NCBI GenBank assembly: GCA_025351525.1
Contig: JANXVV010000160.1
Location: 1 to 21,089 of the forward strand
Direction: 5' to 3'
Origin: Humisphaera sp.
Lineage (GTDB): Bacteria > Planctomycetota > Phycisphaerae > Tepidisphaerales > Tepidisphaeraceae
DNA length: 21,089 nucleotides
Of the stretch, positions 1-7,676 are shown in pieces (position 1 is the stretch's first letter; each line of letters opens with the position of its first letter). A program made the position numbers and the translations under genes. The notes beneath the pieces are model-generated. The model was not told where the DNA came from and made no database searches. It saw only the letters and a program-made list of their open reading frames with translations.

Positions 1-30
1 GTGTCTTCTTTGTGTCCGAAAAGCTCAGGT

Positions 31-57
31 CTCGGAGTACCGCGACCTGTGGCACCC
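31..57 (+). repeat. Family G interspersed repeat, left copy
   Basis: These 27 bases, beginning CTCGGAGTACCGCGACCTGT, recur exactly as the reverse complement at 20984-21010. Downstream of the exact match the two copies stay recognisably similar with mismatches and gaps, ending near 96 here. The repeat lies upstream of the first lipoprotein gene and next to a family A arm, so the gene's 5' region is a composite of two repeat types. Confidence 0.75.
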
Positions 58-96
58 AACCCGACTCCAGAAGGTATTCAGGTTCCGTTTCTCGGA

Positions 97-120
97 GCAC
101 GGGCGAGACGCCCATGCCAC
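97..120 (-). repeat. Family A palindromic repeat, single arm (A0)
   Basis: This is a solitary hairpin arm. Read on the minus strand it is GTGGCATGGGCG, a TCT loop and CGCCCGTG, matching one arm of the paired elements at 2016-2082, 15335-15401 and 17674-17736. No partner arm is visible nearby, so it is either a singlet or a remnant. The ATG at 114-116, the best start for the following lipoprotein gene, lies inside it. Confidence 0.8.
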
Positions 121-878
121 CGCTTTGCCAACACGTTTTACTCCGATTTCTCTGCATTCCCTTCGTGCTGCTAATGGGCTGCGCGGGAGGTGGGAACACT
201 CCTGCACCGACGATTGCGGAGCAGGAGGGGAAAAGTGCCCCGATCAACGCATGGCTGGCGGCTCAGGCGGTCGATCTGCCGTCAACCGTGTATCGCGTTG
301 CGCCGCCGGATAAACTGCGCTTCGTCGCGCCGCGCGTGAAGGAGATTGACGGGCAGGCGGTCGTGGTTCGGTCGGATGGAAATATCAGCTTGAATTTGAT
401 CGGGCAGTTGAAAGTTTCGGGACTGACCCCGGCCGAGATCAGCGAACTCGTGGTGCAGCGTTTGAGTCAGTATTACAAGGCCGATTCGATCGACGTTTCG
501 GTTCAGGTCGCGGAATTTAAGAGCCGTGTTTACTACGTGATGGGGCAGGTGCTGGTGCCGGGGATCAAGCCGTACACCGGTACGGATACTATCTTGAAGG
601 TGTTGTCGGATGCAAAGTTGAATGAAAAGGCCTGGCCGCAACGGGTGGTGATTGTTCGGCCCAATGACGATGTGAACGTCAAACAGCGCGTAACCGTGAA
701 TCTCAAAGAGATGTATGAGAAGGGGGAGACGCGGCAGAATTTTCTGATCGAGGCGGGGGATGTCGTGTACATCCCCCCGAGCCCCGTCGCCGAGGTCGCG
801 GCCACGTTCAAGAAAGTTCTGTTCCCGATCATCCCCGCGACCAACATCGGTTCGATGGTGTTGCGGGGGGGATTGTGA
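114..878 (+). CDS. Polysaccharide export lipoprotein, Wza/SLBB family (copy 1)
   Basis: The predicted 254-residue outer-membrane lipoprotein should act in export of capsule or exopolysaccharide as a periplasmic/outer-membrane channel component. A signal peptide with a lipobox (LLMGC, Cys23) precedes a Poly_export (PF02563-type) segment at about residues 58-133, containing the typical VRSDGNISLNLIG and VSGLTPAEIS stretches. An SLBB-like segment follows at about 138-220, ending in AGDVVYIPPSP. The protein is shorter than E. coli Wza, with one SLBB segment and no evident C-terminal helix. An upstream in-frame ATG at 12 is open, but it would put about 34 repeat-derived residues before the signal peptide, so 114 is preferred. 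The upstream GAGA is only a weak ribosome-binding site. The neighbour at 1142 is a paralog. No glycosyltransferase or Wzc-like partner is in view. Confidence 0.85.
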   Translation: MPPLCQHVLLRFLCIPFVLLMGCAGGGNTPAPTIAEQEGKSAPINAWLAAQAVDLPSTVYRVAPPDKLRFVAPRVKEIDGQAVVVRSDGNISLNLIGQLKVSGLTPAEISELVVQRLSQYYKADSIDVSVQVAEFKSRVYYVMGQVLVPGIKPYTGTDTILKVLSDAKLNEKAWPQRVVIVRPNDDVNVKQRVTVNLKEMYEKGETRQNFLIEAGDVVYIPPSPVAEVAATFKKVLFPIIPATNIGSMVLRGGL

Positions 879-931
879 AGTCGGCAGTGATTTCCTTGAA
901 AACGTTTTGCCTGTTTCTGCATGAACCTTGA

Positions 932-1048
932 TCGTAGCACGGGCTTCCAGCCCGTGTTGGAACGCAGGATCGCAAGAGACGTTTTGATTTTTAAAGCATT
1001 TTTTCAGAATTGATAGCCGCTAACACGGGCTGGAAGCCCGTGCCACGA
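932..1048. repeat. Family B REPIN-like inverted repeat pair (B1)
   Basis: Two 27-base arms (932-958 and 1022-1048) are reverse complements with a single mismatch and are separated by 63 bases. Each arm is itself a hairpin: CACGGGCT, loop TCC, AGCCCGTG. It is preceded at the outer end by GTAG on the left, or GTGG read from the right. This is the REP layout of a conserved tetranucleotide plus a short stem-loop. The element fills most of the space between the two lipoprotein paralogs. A second copy of the family lies at 11255-11361. Confidence 0.9.
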
Positions 1049-1141
1049 CCAGGTTTAATGATCCGGTTTGTGTCGCAGGGTCGGATTGCCCCTGCCATCC
1101 AAAATCGATGTGTCCGAATCTTTGATGATCGTGAGGCAATG

Positions 1142-1879
1142 ATGAATTTGAAACTCCACTGTAAATTGGTCGCTTTTTTTTCAGCCTGCATCCTCTTCGG
1201 TTGCACCGACAAACTAAAAAGCACCCCCAACGCCGAGGGCGACCAGGGCGTGTTCAAAGTCGCCAGCGGCCATGACACTTCGGTGAACGAATACATCGTC
1301 GACCCACCGGATGAGATTCAGATCAAGGCGCCCAACATCAAGGAGATCGACGGGGCCAAGCAGGTGGTTCGGACGGACGGTAAAATCAGTTTGAATCTTC
1401 TCAATGAAGTGAAGGTCAGCGGGTTGACTCCGGCACAGATTCAAAAGGTGCTGGTGGAACTGGCGACCAAGTATTACAGCAACCCTGACATAAAAATCGA
1501 GGTGGTGGCGAACAGCAAGTTCTACACCATCTTCGGCCGGGGTTCGACGACCGGCGGGAAGAAGCCGTACACGGGCAATGACACCGTCATCAAGGCGTTG
1601 GCTGAATCGGGAATGAACGAAAACGCCTGGCCCCAACAGGTGATCGTGACGCGTCCGGGCAAGGGCGGGGCCAAACCGGCGGTGGCGATCGTGAATTTCA
1701 TGAAGATTCAGCAGACGGGCGATCTGTCGCAGAATTACGTGTTGAATCAGGATGACATCATCACGATTCCGGACAGTCCCCTCGCCTCGTTCAACTTTAA
1801 ATTCACGCAGGTGCTCGGGCCTCTCACCGGTGCCAGTGAAGCCGGCGGCTCGGTCCGCGGGGCGGCGGGGGGGCGTTGA
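1142..1879 (+). CDS. Polysaccharide export lipoprotein, Wza/SLBB family (copy 2)
   Basis: This is a 245-residue paralog of the gene at 114-878. It has a signal peptide with lipobox (ILFGC, Cys21), a Poly_export segment at about residues 49-123 (YIVDPPDEIQIKAPNIKEID, VSGLTPAQIQ) and an SLBB-like segment at about 126-211 ending in QDDIITIPDSP. The blocks KEIDG, DGxISLNL, KVSGLTPA, KPYTGxDT and NExAWPQ are shared with copy 1, so the pair arose by duplication. Tandem ATGs occur at 1139 and 1142. The GAGG at 1133-1136 has better spacing to 1142, which is chosen. The open frame continues upstream to 1010, but only through the family B repeat. A glycine-rich tail ends the protein. Confidence 0.85.
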   Translation: MNLKLHCKLVAFFSACILFGCTDKLKSTPNAEGDQGVFKVASGHDTSVNEYIVDPPDEIQIKAPNIKEIDGAKQVVRTDGKISLNLLNEVKVSGLTPAQIQKVLVELATKYYSNPDIKIEVVANSKFYTIFGRGSTTGGKKPYTGNDTVIKALAESGMNENAWPQQVIVTRPGKGGAKPAVAIVNFMKIQQTGDLSQNYVLNQDDIITIPDSPLASFNFKFTQVLGPLTGASEAGGSVRGAAGGR

Positions 1880-1887
1880 AGGGCTAC

Positions 1888-1993
1888 AAAGGAAAATGCT
1901 GAAGCGCAAAGGTGCTGAGATTGCAGAGACGCAAGGAATCAATTCAATGAATTCTTCTTTGCGTTTTCCTTTGCGCCCTTTGCGTCTTTGCGG
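1888..1993. repeat. Family H TTTGCG-rich imperfect inverted repeat
   Basis: The left part (1888-1935) is a purine-rich run with GCGCAAAGG and GACGCAAGG. The right part (1956-1993) carries the complementary units CTTTGCG, CCTTTGCG, CCTTTGCG and TCTTTGCGG. The centre is the near-palindrome around AATTCAATGAATT. The two halves pair imperfectly, suggesting an old inverted repeat pair. It lies just after the stop codon of the second lipoprotein gene. Confidence 0.65.
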
Positions 1994-2015
1994 CCATATT
2001 GGGTGCTTTGAATAA

Positions 2016-2082
2016 GGTGGCATGGGCGTCGCGCCGATGCATTTCTTCGGCCAAAAAGCATGGGCGAGACGCCCATGCCACC
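2016..2082. repeat. Family A REPIN-like pair (A1)
   Basis: The left arm (2016-2040) and right arm (2058-2082) are inverted copies of GGTGGCATGGGCG...GC separated by a 17-base linker. The right arm is a perfect hairpin (CATGGGCG, AGA, CGCCCATG). The left arm has mutations in its inner half. The linker ATTTCTTCGGCCAAAAA is nearly identical to that of A2 at 15360-15376. The flanks AATAA before and AGTTTTT after are also shared, so the whole unit was copied. Confidence 0.9.
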
Positions 2083-2226
2083 AGTTTTTCAAAAGACCCT
2101 GTTGATTTTATTCTTCGTCACGCGATAGGTCGCTTTAAAATTCATTGATTGGATACGCAGACATCGGCGCAAGTGCGTGTAGGATGCGCGATCCGTTCGT
2201 ACCTCAAGTAGAAAACAGGAAATTCC

Positions 2227-3825
2227 ATGCCGCCATCGCCGATCTCTTCCCCGACGAACTCATATGAGAAAATGCCCGGTGAATCCCGCCCGCTGCAGGC
2301 GACGCACATTGATGTTCTGGCGGTGACAGCTGCGCTGGCGGGATTGTCGCCGGTCGCGATCAAGGCGTGTCGCGTTCTGGAAATCGGTTGCGCGGTCGGG
2401 GGCAATCTACTGCCGATGGCGCAGGCGCTTCCCGAGAGCACGTTTGTCGGCATCGATTTGTCGCCGCGCCAGATCGCGCTGGCGCAAAAGACCGCCACGG
2501 GCGCGGGATTGAAAAATATCCGCTTTGAAGTGCGCGACTTCACCGCACTGCCGGAGGATTTCGGTCCATTCGATTACATCATTGCCCACGGCATCTACCA
2601 TTGGGTCAACCCCGCGGCCCGCGAGCAATTGCTCGGCACGATCGAGCGCCTTCTTGCGCCCCAAGGCGTCGCCTATGTGAATTATCACGTCTATCCCGGC
2701 TGGCGGGGGCGCGAGATGTTCCGTGACATCCTCGTCGCGAAGACGGCAGGTCAGACCGACCCCCGCGCCAAGGTGGCCGAGGCTCGCCAATTCATCGCGT
2801 TTTTGAACGGTCAAGGGCAGGCGAGTGGCGAGGGTGTCTATGCCAACCAACTTCGACAGGAAGCTTCGTTTCTAAGCACCGTCCCGGATGAATACTTTTT
2901 GCACGAGTATTTGGAGGCCGACCCGAACGCCCTCTACTTTCAGCAATTTGTCGATCAACTCACGCTGAATGGACTGACCTACGTTGGAGAGATCAAGCCG
3001 GGCCCGTCGCGGTTGAAACTTGCCGAAGCCCTTAAAAACGAACAACCCGATCTTGTACACGATTGGACTCGGTTGGAGCAGTACGTCGACCACATCCAAG
3101 GTGGGTTCATTCGGCGGAGTTTGATCTGCCATGCGGACCAGGTGGTTTCGCGCGAACCTCGGATTGAAGCGATCGAATCGCTTTTCATTTCGTGCAGAGT
3201 TGTTCCGATGGTGGGCCAGGGAAATGTTCGGTCGAACGACCCGATTCCATTCCGATTCCCGGATGGGATGACGGTCAACATCACAGAGCCGATCGTCAAA
3301 ACCGTTCTGGTGGCACTGGCCCAGGGCTGGCCGTTGACGGCGAGTTTCGAGGAGATGCTGGGGGTGATTCGCGTGGATTTGAAGATCGGCGAATCATTCG
3401 CCGTCGCGGGAAGTCCGGAGCGAGTGTTAGTCCAAAAGACCTTGGCGGTGTGTCACGCCATGACGCTGGTGGATCTCTATGCCGCTCCGCTCGGTTATGC
3501 ACTGCAACCGGGTGAGAAACCGCTGGCGACGCCTCTGGCACGATTCCAGGCGCGGGAGGGCAAGTCGGTTACCAACGTGCTCCACGCGCTGGTTGTCTCG
3601 CTAAGCAAAGTGGACCGACTGATACTGGCTCATTTGAATGGCAATCGAGACCGCGCGGCTCTGGTGGGGGTCATCAAAGCGGCGATCGCCAAGGGGATTC
3701 TGCCCGATCCGACCAAAGATTCCGAGGCGGCAACGGAGGCGGGGTTGACGGAAATTATCGAACAAGTTTTGGAACAATCCTTGGTCAGGCTCGCCGCAGA
3801 TGCGTTTTTATCGGCATCCGCGTAG
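2227..3825 (+). CDS. Class I SAM methyltransferase with methyltransferase regulatory domain
   Basis: The 532-residue cytoplasmic protein is a predicted S-adenosylmethionine-dependent methyltransferase. Residues 49-145 carry the Rossmann motifs: LEIGCAVGGN at 51-60 (motif I), acidic D77 in GIDLSPRQ, RDF at 103-105, HGIYHWV at 121-127, then NYHVYPGWR at 152-160. The following region, about 215-300 (including EYLEADPNALYFQQF), resembles the methyltransferase regulatory domain PF10119. The remaining roughly 230 residues are a less recognisable C-terminal domain. This architecture occurs in the family that includes rickettsial protein lysine methyltransferases, so a protein substrate is possible, but that is inference. 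GGA at 2218-2220 precedes the ATG by 6 bases. No partner gene is evident. Confidence 0.8.
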   Translation: MPPSPISSPTNSYEKMPGESRPLQATHIDVLAVTAALAGLSPVAIKACRVLEIGCAVGGNLLPMAQALPESTFVGIDLSPRQIALAQKTATGAGLKNIRFEVRDFTALPEDFGPFDYIIAHGIYHWVNPAAREQLLGTIERLLAPQGVAYVNYHVYPGWRGREMFRDILVAKTAGQTDPRAKVAEARQFIAFLNGQGQASGEGVYANQLRQEASFLSTVPDEYFLHEYLEADPNALYFQQFVDQLTLNGLTYVGEIKPGPSRLKLAEALKNEQPDLVHDWTRLEQYVDHIQGGFIRRSLICHADQVVSREPRIEAIESLFISCRVVPMVGQGNVRSNDPIPFRFPDGMTVNITEPIVKTVLVALAQGWPLTASFEEMLGVIRVDLKIGESFAVAGSPERVLVQKTLAVCHAMTLVDLYAAPLGYALQPGEKPLATPLARFQAREGKSVTNVLHALVVSLSKVDRLILAHLNGNRDRAALVGVIKAAIAKGILPDPTKDSEAATEAGLTEIIEQVLEQSLVRLAADAFLSASA

Positions 3826-4394
3826 TTGAGCACGCAAATTTTTTTTACAAATAGTCAAGTTTACCGTTGACGGGTCGATGAATAACAACATAGTAACCGG
3901 GCCAGACGGTGCAGGTCGAATAGACCTCACTGTCATTGTCCCTCTCAGGTTCCCTTCAGCCGCTGTCCTTCCCGAGCGCGGTGGCTGGAACTAGATGCCG
4001 GGGTAATTCGTTCACCTGCCCCAGGCTTCGGGCGCTGTCAACGCCCGCCAAAGTGATTTCACGATAAAGCACTCCCGAGGGGAGCGCGATGCGATGATTT
4101 CGCGATGGCTGACCCGAGAGATCGGCGGAATCGTCCGCCGTCGTGGGCATATACCACAACCGAGTTTTCGCCGCGCGGTGTCGCCGCTCGTCTGAACTCA
4201 CACAATTGAAATGCTTCTCCGAAGCGGTCCTCTGATCCGGTCTTGGCTTCGCGGTGGAAACTGTTCACCAGTCTCTCCCCGCGCCGTCTAATCCCCGCTC
4301 TTTCGTCCGTGGTTCACCTCTGGCCGCATGGCTGGATGGAAGCGGAGATTCCGCATTCAAATTTCGTCCCTTTTTTCTCGCACGGAAGGAAATC
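3826..4394. other. 569-base gene-free leader upstream of the exported FN3 protein
   Basis: No recognisable protein is encoded here. The open frames on the minus strand (about 3956-4201 and 4059-4268) match no family I know and lack clear ribosome-binding sites. There are several short self-complementary stretches, such as GGGCG...CGCCC near 4030-4048 and GCGGAATCGTCCGC near 4125. A TTGACG hexamer lies at 3867. The segment may be a long 5' untranslated leader. It could also be a decayed gene; I cannot decide. Confidence 0.5.
3867..3894 (+). promoter_or_regulatory. Weak sigma70-like promoter candidate for the FN3 protein
   Basis: TTGACG at 3867-3872 (five of six consensus positions) is followed after 16 bases by CATAGT at 3889-3894 (four of six). 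If used, it would give a 5' leader of about 490 bases ahead of the ATG at 4395. The match is modest and rests on hexamer inspection only. Confidence 0.25.
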
Positions 4395-7019
4395 ATGGCC
4401 CGCAACAGGACCATCCAAACTGTCATCGACCAAACGAAGCGCACCGCACGAATTCTCGCGAAAGCCATTGGCTCGCTGAGAATCAGCCAGGTCGAACCAT
4501 CGGTTAGCCCGTCATTTGAGTCGCTTGAAGGCCGCACACTGCTGTCAGTTCCGAACGGCACGTATAACGCCTATGCGGGATCCAGCTTGACGGGAATCAA
4601 TGTCACCTGGGTGGATAATTCGTGGGATGAAAAAGGGTTTGTGGTCGAGCGGCGTGCCTGGGCCGGTGGCTACGCGCAGGTGGGGATCGTCGGTGCCGGC
4701 GGCACCAGCTTTTGGGACAGCAGCGTCGCCTCGCAAACTCAATACACCTATCGCGTCACCGCCTTCAATGACAGCGGGACCGCCTTCGGGAATGAATCCA
4801 ACAATGTCTCGACCGGCAACCTGTTGAATGGGACGCCTGCTCCGGCAGTGGTTCCCGCATACGTCGCCCCGGCGATTACGCCAAACGGTCAACTGGCGGC
4901 ACCTTCGAACCTGGCGACTTTCGCCACCAGTTCCACCTCCGTCGCCCTGAGCTGGGCAAGCGGTTCCGGTGGTTCAGAGGCGGGTTTCAAGATCGAGCGT
5001 CGCACCTGGGGCGGGGCCTATGCCTGTATCGCCACGGTGGGACAGGGATCTACCAGTTATACCGATAGCGCCTATTCCGGCGGGGTTGCGGCAGGCACAC
5101 AGTACACCTACCGCGTTCGAGCCTATAACTGGAATGAAGACTCAAACTACAGCAATGAAAGCGGCACGGCCACCCCGTCCACCGGCGGGGGCGGCACGCC
5201 TGGGTACACGGCACCTGTCCTGCAGCCGACCCCACCGGCGATTGCCGGTAACGGTTTACCCACGGCCCCTTCGTCACTCTCAACCACGGCCAATTCTTCA
5301 ACCTCGGTTGCCCTCAATTGGACGAGCAACTCCGGTGGGGCGGAGGCAGGATTTAAGATCGAGCGGCGAACCTGGGGCGGGGCCTATGCCTGCATCGCCA
5401 CCGTAGGCGCGGGCACCGGTAGCTTCACCGATACCGCCTACTCCGGTGGTGTGACGGCTGGCACTGGATATACCTACCGTGTGCGAGCCTATAACTCCGT
5501 CGGAGACTCGGCCTACAGCGGGGAAAGTACCTCTACAACGCCAAGCGCCGGCGGCGCGCCCGTGTTTACACCGTCCATCATTGTCGCACCGGTTGCAGGC
5601 AATGGTCTGTCGGCGAATCCTTCCAGCCTTTCGACCACCGCTCTCTCCCAGACTTCAATCGCGCTCAGTTGGACAAGCAACTCCGGCGGGGGAGAGGCGG
5701 GTTTCAAGATCGAACGACGCACGGGTGGCGGAGTCTATGCCGCCATCGCCACAGTGGGCGCAGGCGCGACCAGCTTCACCGATACCGCATACTCCGGCGG
5801 GGTCACTGCGGGAACCCAATACACCTATCGCGTGCGGAGCTACAACTGGGTCGGAGACTCGACCTACAGCAATGAGAGCACCGCGACGACATCCTCTTCC
5901 GGTTTTCAAGCCCCTCCCATCGTGGCCACGCCGTCTTCTTGGGACCCGGCGGAGACCAGGGGTGATTTTACGATCGGGGTGTATCGTCAACCGGTACAGT
6001 CGCTGGCCGGTTGGAAGGCACGCGGCATCAACACCGTCGTCGCGTTCTATGACAACCCGGTGTGGATGGAAGAATACATCAACACCTCCAACGCACTCGG
6101 CCTTTGGCAAATCCGCAATCCACGACAAAACATCTCGGCGGATATCGGAGCGAAGTTCCTGCTGGCGTACTCACATCCGGATGAGCCGGATATCAACGGC
6201 ATCTCGACCCAGTTTCTCGCGGCAGAGTATGCCCAATGGAAAGCCGGCAACCCCTCCGTCCCGGTGGTGGTGAATGTATCCGGCGGGGATGTGCTGCGTC
6301 CCACCTACCCAGCTAACAAAGACGCCATCTACCAGGGCATCTTCAACACCGCCGACTGGATCAACAACGACGTCTATCCTGTGACGGCTTGGTCTCATCC
6401 CCAGTGGATCGACAAAGCCATCCCGCTGGTCAACAATGGAAACGATCCCTACTTCAGCACCATCGCCTTCAACCCGGGATTAGCCACCGATAAGATTCGG
6501 CAGCTCGCCGGTGGGAAGAAACAGTTCGCCTACATCGAAACCAGCTTTCAGAACAATACGTCCGGCCCGTCCATCGGTGGCCGGGTGGTGACTCCCGATG
6601 AGTTCCGCGGTGAATCGTGGGATGCCATCATCCATGGGACAAAAGGTTTGATCTACTTCCCCCAGGCATTCAACCCGGATGTCACCGATGCCACCCCGCC
6701 CCAGATCGTCGCGGAGATGACCAAAAACGACGCGCTGATCAACAGCTTCGGAGCCGTGTTGAACAGCGGCAGTGATGCGAACAACAACTTTGTCAATCTG
6801 CCCGGCGGGCTTGAAGCCACCTGGCGCGATTTCGGTGGGCATCGCTACTACTTCGTGCTGAACGACTCACACGGTGTCGCCTGGAATCAACCGCTCAATC
6901 TCCCCGGTCTGCCGAGCGGCGCGGTGGAAGTTGCCGGTGAGGGCCGATCGGTTTTTGCCAACGGCAATGCGATCACCGATTCGTTCGCCCCGTATCAGAT
7001 GCATGTGTATCGATCGTGA
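4395..7019 (+). CDS. Exported LEPR-XLL protein with four FN3 domains and a glycoside-hydrolase-like barrel
   Basis: The predicted product is 874 residues. The N-terminus is a basic stretch followed by FESLEGRTLLS at 41-51, the LEPR-XLL motif of large exported planctomycete proteins. Four fibronectin type III domains follow at about 52-140, 167-261, 288-383 and 405-500, joined by Pro/Gly/Ala linkers. Domains 2-4 are very alike (EAGFKIERRT, TAYSGGV, TYRVR). Residues 520-874 look like a TIM-barrel glycoside-hydrolase-like domain (GVYRQPVQSLAGWKARGINT, AYSHPDEPD, SWDAIIHGTKGLIYF). E597 in HPDEPD and E715 in AYIETSF could be the two carboxylates, but this is inference. A C-terminal beta segment follows. 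GGAAGGA at 4384-4390 fixes the start at 4395; the in-frame ATG at 4254 has no such support. A polysaccharide-binding or degrading surface role is likely; the substrate is unknown. Confidence 0.8.
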   Translation: MARNRTIQTVIDQTKRTARILAKAIGSLRISQVEPSVSPSFESLEGRTLLSVPNGTYNAYAGSSLTGINVTWVDNSWDEKGFVVERRAWAGGYAQVGIVGAGGTSFWDSSVASQTQYTYRVTAFNDSGTAFGNESNNVSTGNLLNGTPAPAVVPAYVAPAITPNGQLAAPSNLATFATSSTSVALSWASGSGGSEAGFKIERRTWGGAYACIATVGQGSTSYTDSAYSGGVAAGTQYTYRVRAYNWNEDSNYSNESGTATPSTGGGGTPGYTAPVLQPTPPAIAGNGLPTAPSSLSTTANSSTSVALNWTSNSGGAEAGFKIERRTWGGAYACIATVGAGTGSFTDTAYSGGVTAGTGYTYRVRAYNSVGDSAYSGESTSTTPSAGGAPVFTPSIIVAPVAGNGLSANPSSLSTTALSQTSIALSWTSNSGGGEAGFKIERRTGGGVYAAIATVGAGATSFTDTAYSGGVTAGTQYTYRVRSYNWVGDSTYSNESTATTSSSGFQAPPIVATPSSWDPAETRGDFTIGVYRQPVQSLAGWKARGINTVVAFYDNPVWMEEYINTSNALGLWQIRNPRQNISADIGAKFLLAYSHPDEPDINGISTQFLAAEYAQWKAGNPSVPVVVNVSGGDVLRPTYPANKDAIYQGIFNTADWINNDVYPVTAWSHPQWIDKAIPLVNNGNDPYFSTIAFNPGLATDKIRQLAGGKKQFAYIETSFQNNTSGPSIGGRVVTPDEFRGESWDAIIHGTKGLIYFPQAFNPDVTDATPPQIVAEMTKNDALINSFGAVLNSGSDANNNFVNLPGGLEATWRDFGGHRYYFVLNDSHGVAWNQPLNLPGLPSGAVEVAGEGRSVFANGNAITDSFAPYQMHVYRS
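4893..5894 (+). repeat. Tandem FN3-coding repeats within the exported protein gene
   Basis: Three units of about 285-290 bases (4893-5177, 5256-5543, 5607-5894) encode near-identical fibronectin domains. A more divergent unit lies at 4548-4814. Anchor strings such as GGGCGGGGCCTATGCCTG recur at the same place in units 2 and 3, with a period of about 366 bases, and in altered form in unit 4 about 350 bases further on. The similarity is at DNA level, so duplication or gene conversion is recent. Confidence 0.85.
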
Positions 7020-7027
7020 TCATTCCA

Positions 7028-7071
7028 AAAAAATATGGAGGATGGCATCATCGCCATCCTCCATATTTTTT
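7028..7071. terminator. Strong bidirectional intrinsic terminator
   Basis: A perfect 19-base-pair stem (7028-7046 with 7053-7071) encloses the loop ATCATC. It is flanked by A-runs on the left and T-runs on the right, so it has the U-tract form in both directions. It sits 8 bases after the FN3 protein stop and 33 bases after the end of the converging DUF2617-like gene, serving both. Confidence 0.93.
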
Positions 7072-7104
7072 GTCAATCAAACGTGTTCGATCAGTGACCG
7101 ATCT

Positions 7105-7656
7105 TCAAGTCCCTTTGACCACCTCAATAATCGCCTGAGTCTTCAGCACCATCAGATTCTCATCGAAAAGATGGAAGCTCTGCACCAGCAACTCATGGCT
7201 GCGGCGTTCGATATCCAACACACCCAGCGACGCACCTTTGTCGGAGGTGGCGGGCGTCTCGGCCATCATCAGTTCACGGCGGGCGGCGTAGGTTGCGATC
7301 TCCTGCTTCGTCGCATCGTACAGCGTCTGGGTCAACTGCTCTTCCTGCGTGCTGATCATGTACCGAATGTTGGCGGCCTGCATCTCGTGATACTTCTCGC
7401 CGCGACACGGCACCTTCTGAATCAGACCGCGATCGGTGTACTCTTCGGTGCCGGTGAAGACCACTTCCGTCAGCGTGTTTTTACCGGCGGTGAAACTGGT
7501 CACGTGACCGCCTTCGACCAGCCAGATTTCCGCCTCGTAAGCGCGGCGGACCATCTTCTCGGAGGCAAGAATGGTGAATAGCTCCGGGTGGAGCGGTCGG
7601 GAATACAAAAGGAGGGTCAATCCTCCACTTCGACGTTGTTTAGTGCGATGGCTCAT
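7105..7656 (-). CDS. DUF2617-like protein of unknown function
   Basis: The protein is 183 residues from the chosen start. It matches my recollection of the DUF2617 family seen in planctomycetes: an N-terminal LYSRPLHPELF, then YEAEIWLVEGGHV, LTEVVF, and a C-terminal FHLFDENLMVLKTQAIIE. No catalytic motif, signal peptide or membrane segment is visible, so it is probably cytoplasmic. The function of the family is unknown. The open frame extends to 7725, but residues upstream of MSHRTKQ are encoded across palindromic sequence and look non-coding. The ribosome-binding site at 7656 is poor, so the start is uncertain. It is convergent with the FN3 gene. Confidence 0.7.
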   Translation of the reverse strand: MSHRTKQRRSGGLTLLLYSRPLHPELFTILASEKMVRRAYEAEIWLVEGGHVTSFTAGKNTLTEVVFTGTEEYTDRGLIQKVPCRGEKYHEMQAANIRYMISTQEEQLTQTLYDATKQEIATYAARRELMMAETPATSDKGASLGVLDIERRSHELLVQSFHLFDENLMVLKTQAIIEVVKGT

Positions 7657-7676
7657 TGGCGTCCATGCTCTTTCTA

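Larger units (their letters stand above)
1880..2226. other. Intergenic region between lipoprotein copy 2 and the methyltransferase
   Basis: This stretch of about 350 bases holds no convincing gene. It contains a TTTGCG-type inverted repeat (family H, 1888-1993) followed almost directly by a family A pair (A1, 2016-2082). The remaining part, about 2100-2226, must hold the promoter and leader of the methyltransferase. I see no clear promoter hexamers there. Confidence 0.6.

Noticed and set aside
991..1296. Minus-strand open frame containing TGFQPVLAAIN
   Set aside because: It is the translation of family B repeat arm B1 and antisense of the second lipoprotein gene. No ribosome-binding site or protein family.
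3956..4201. 81-codon minus-strand open frame in the leader of the FN3 gene
   Set aside because: No ribosome-binding site, no recognisable motif, and it overlaps equally long frames in other phases. Not supported as a gene.
5479..6273. 264-codon open frame in another phase within the FN3 gene
   Set aside because: It is a Pro/Arg/Ser-rich shadow of the FN3 and barrel coding sequence.
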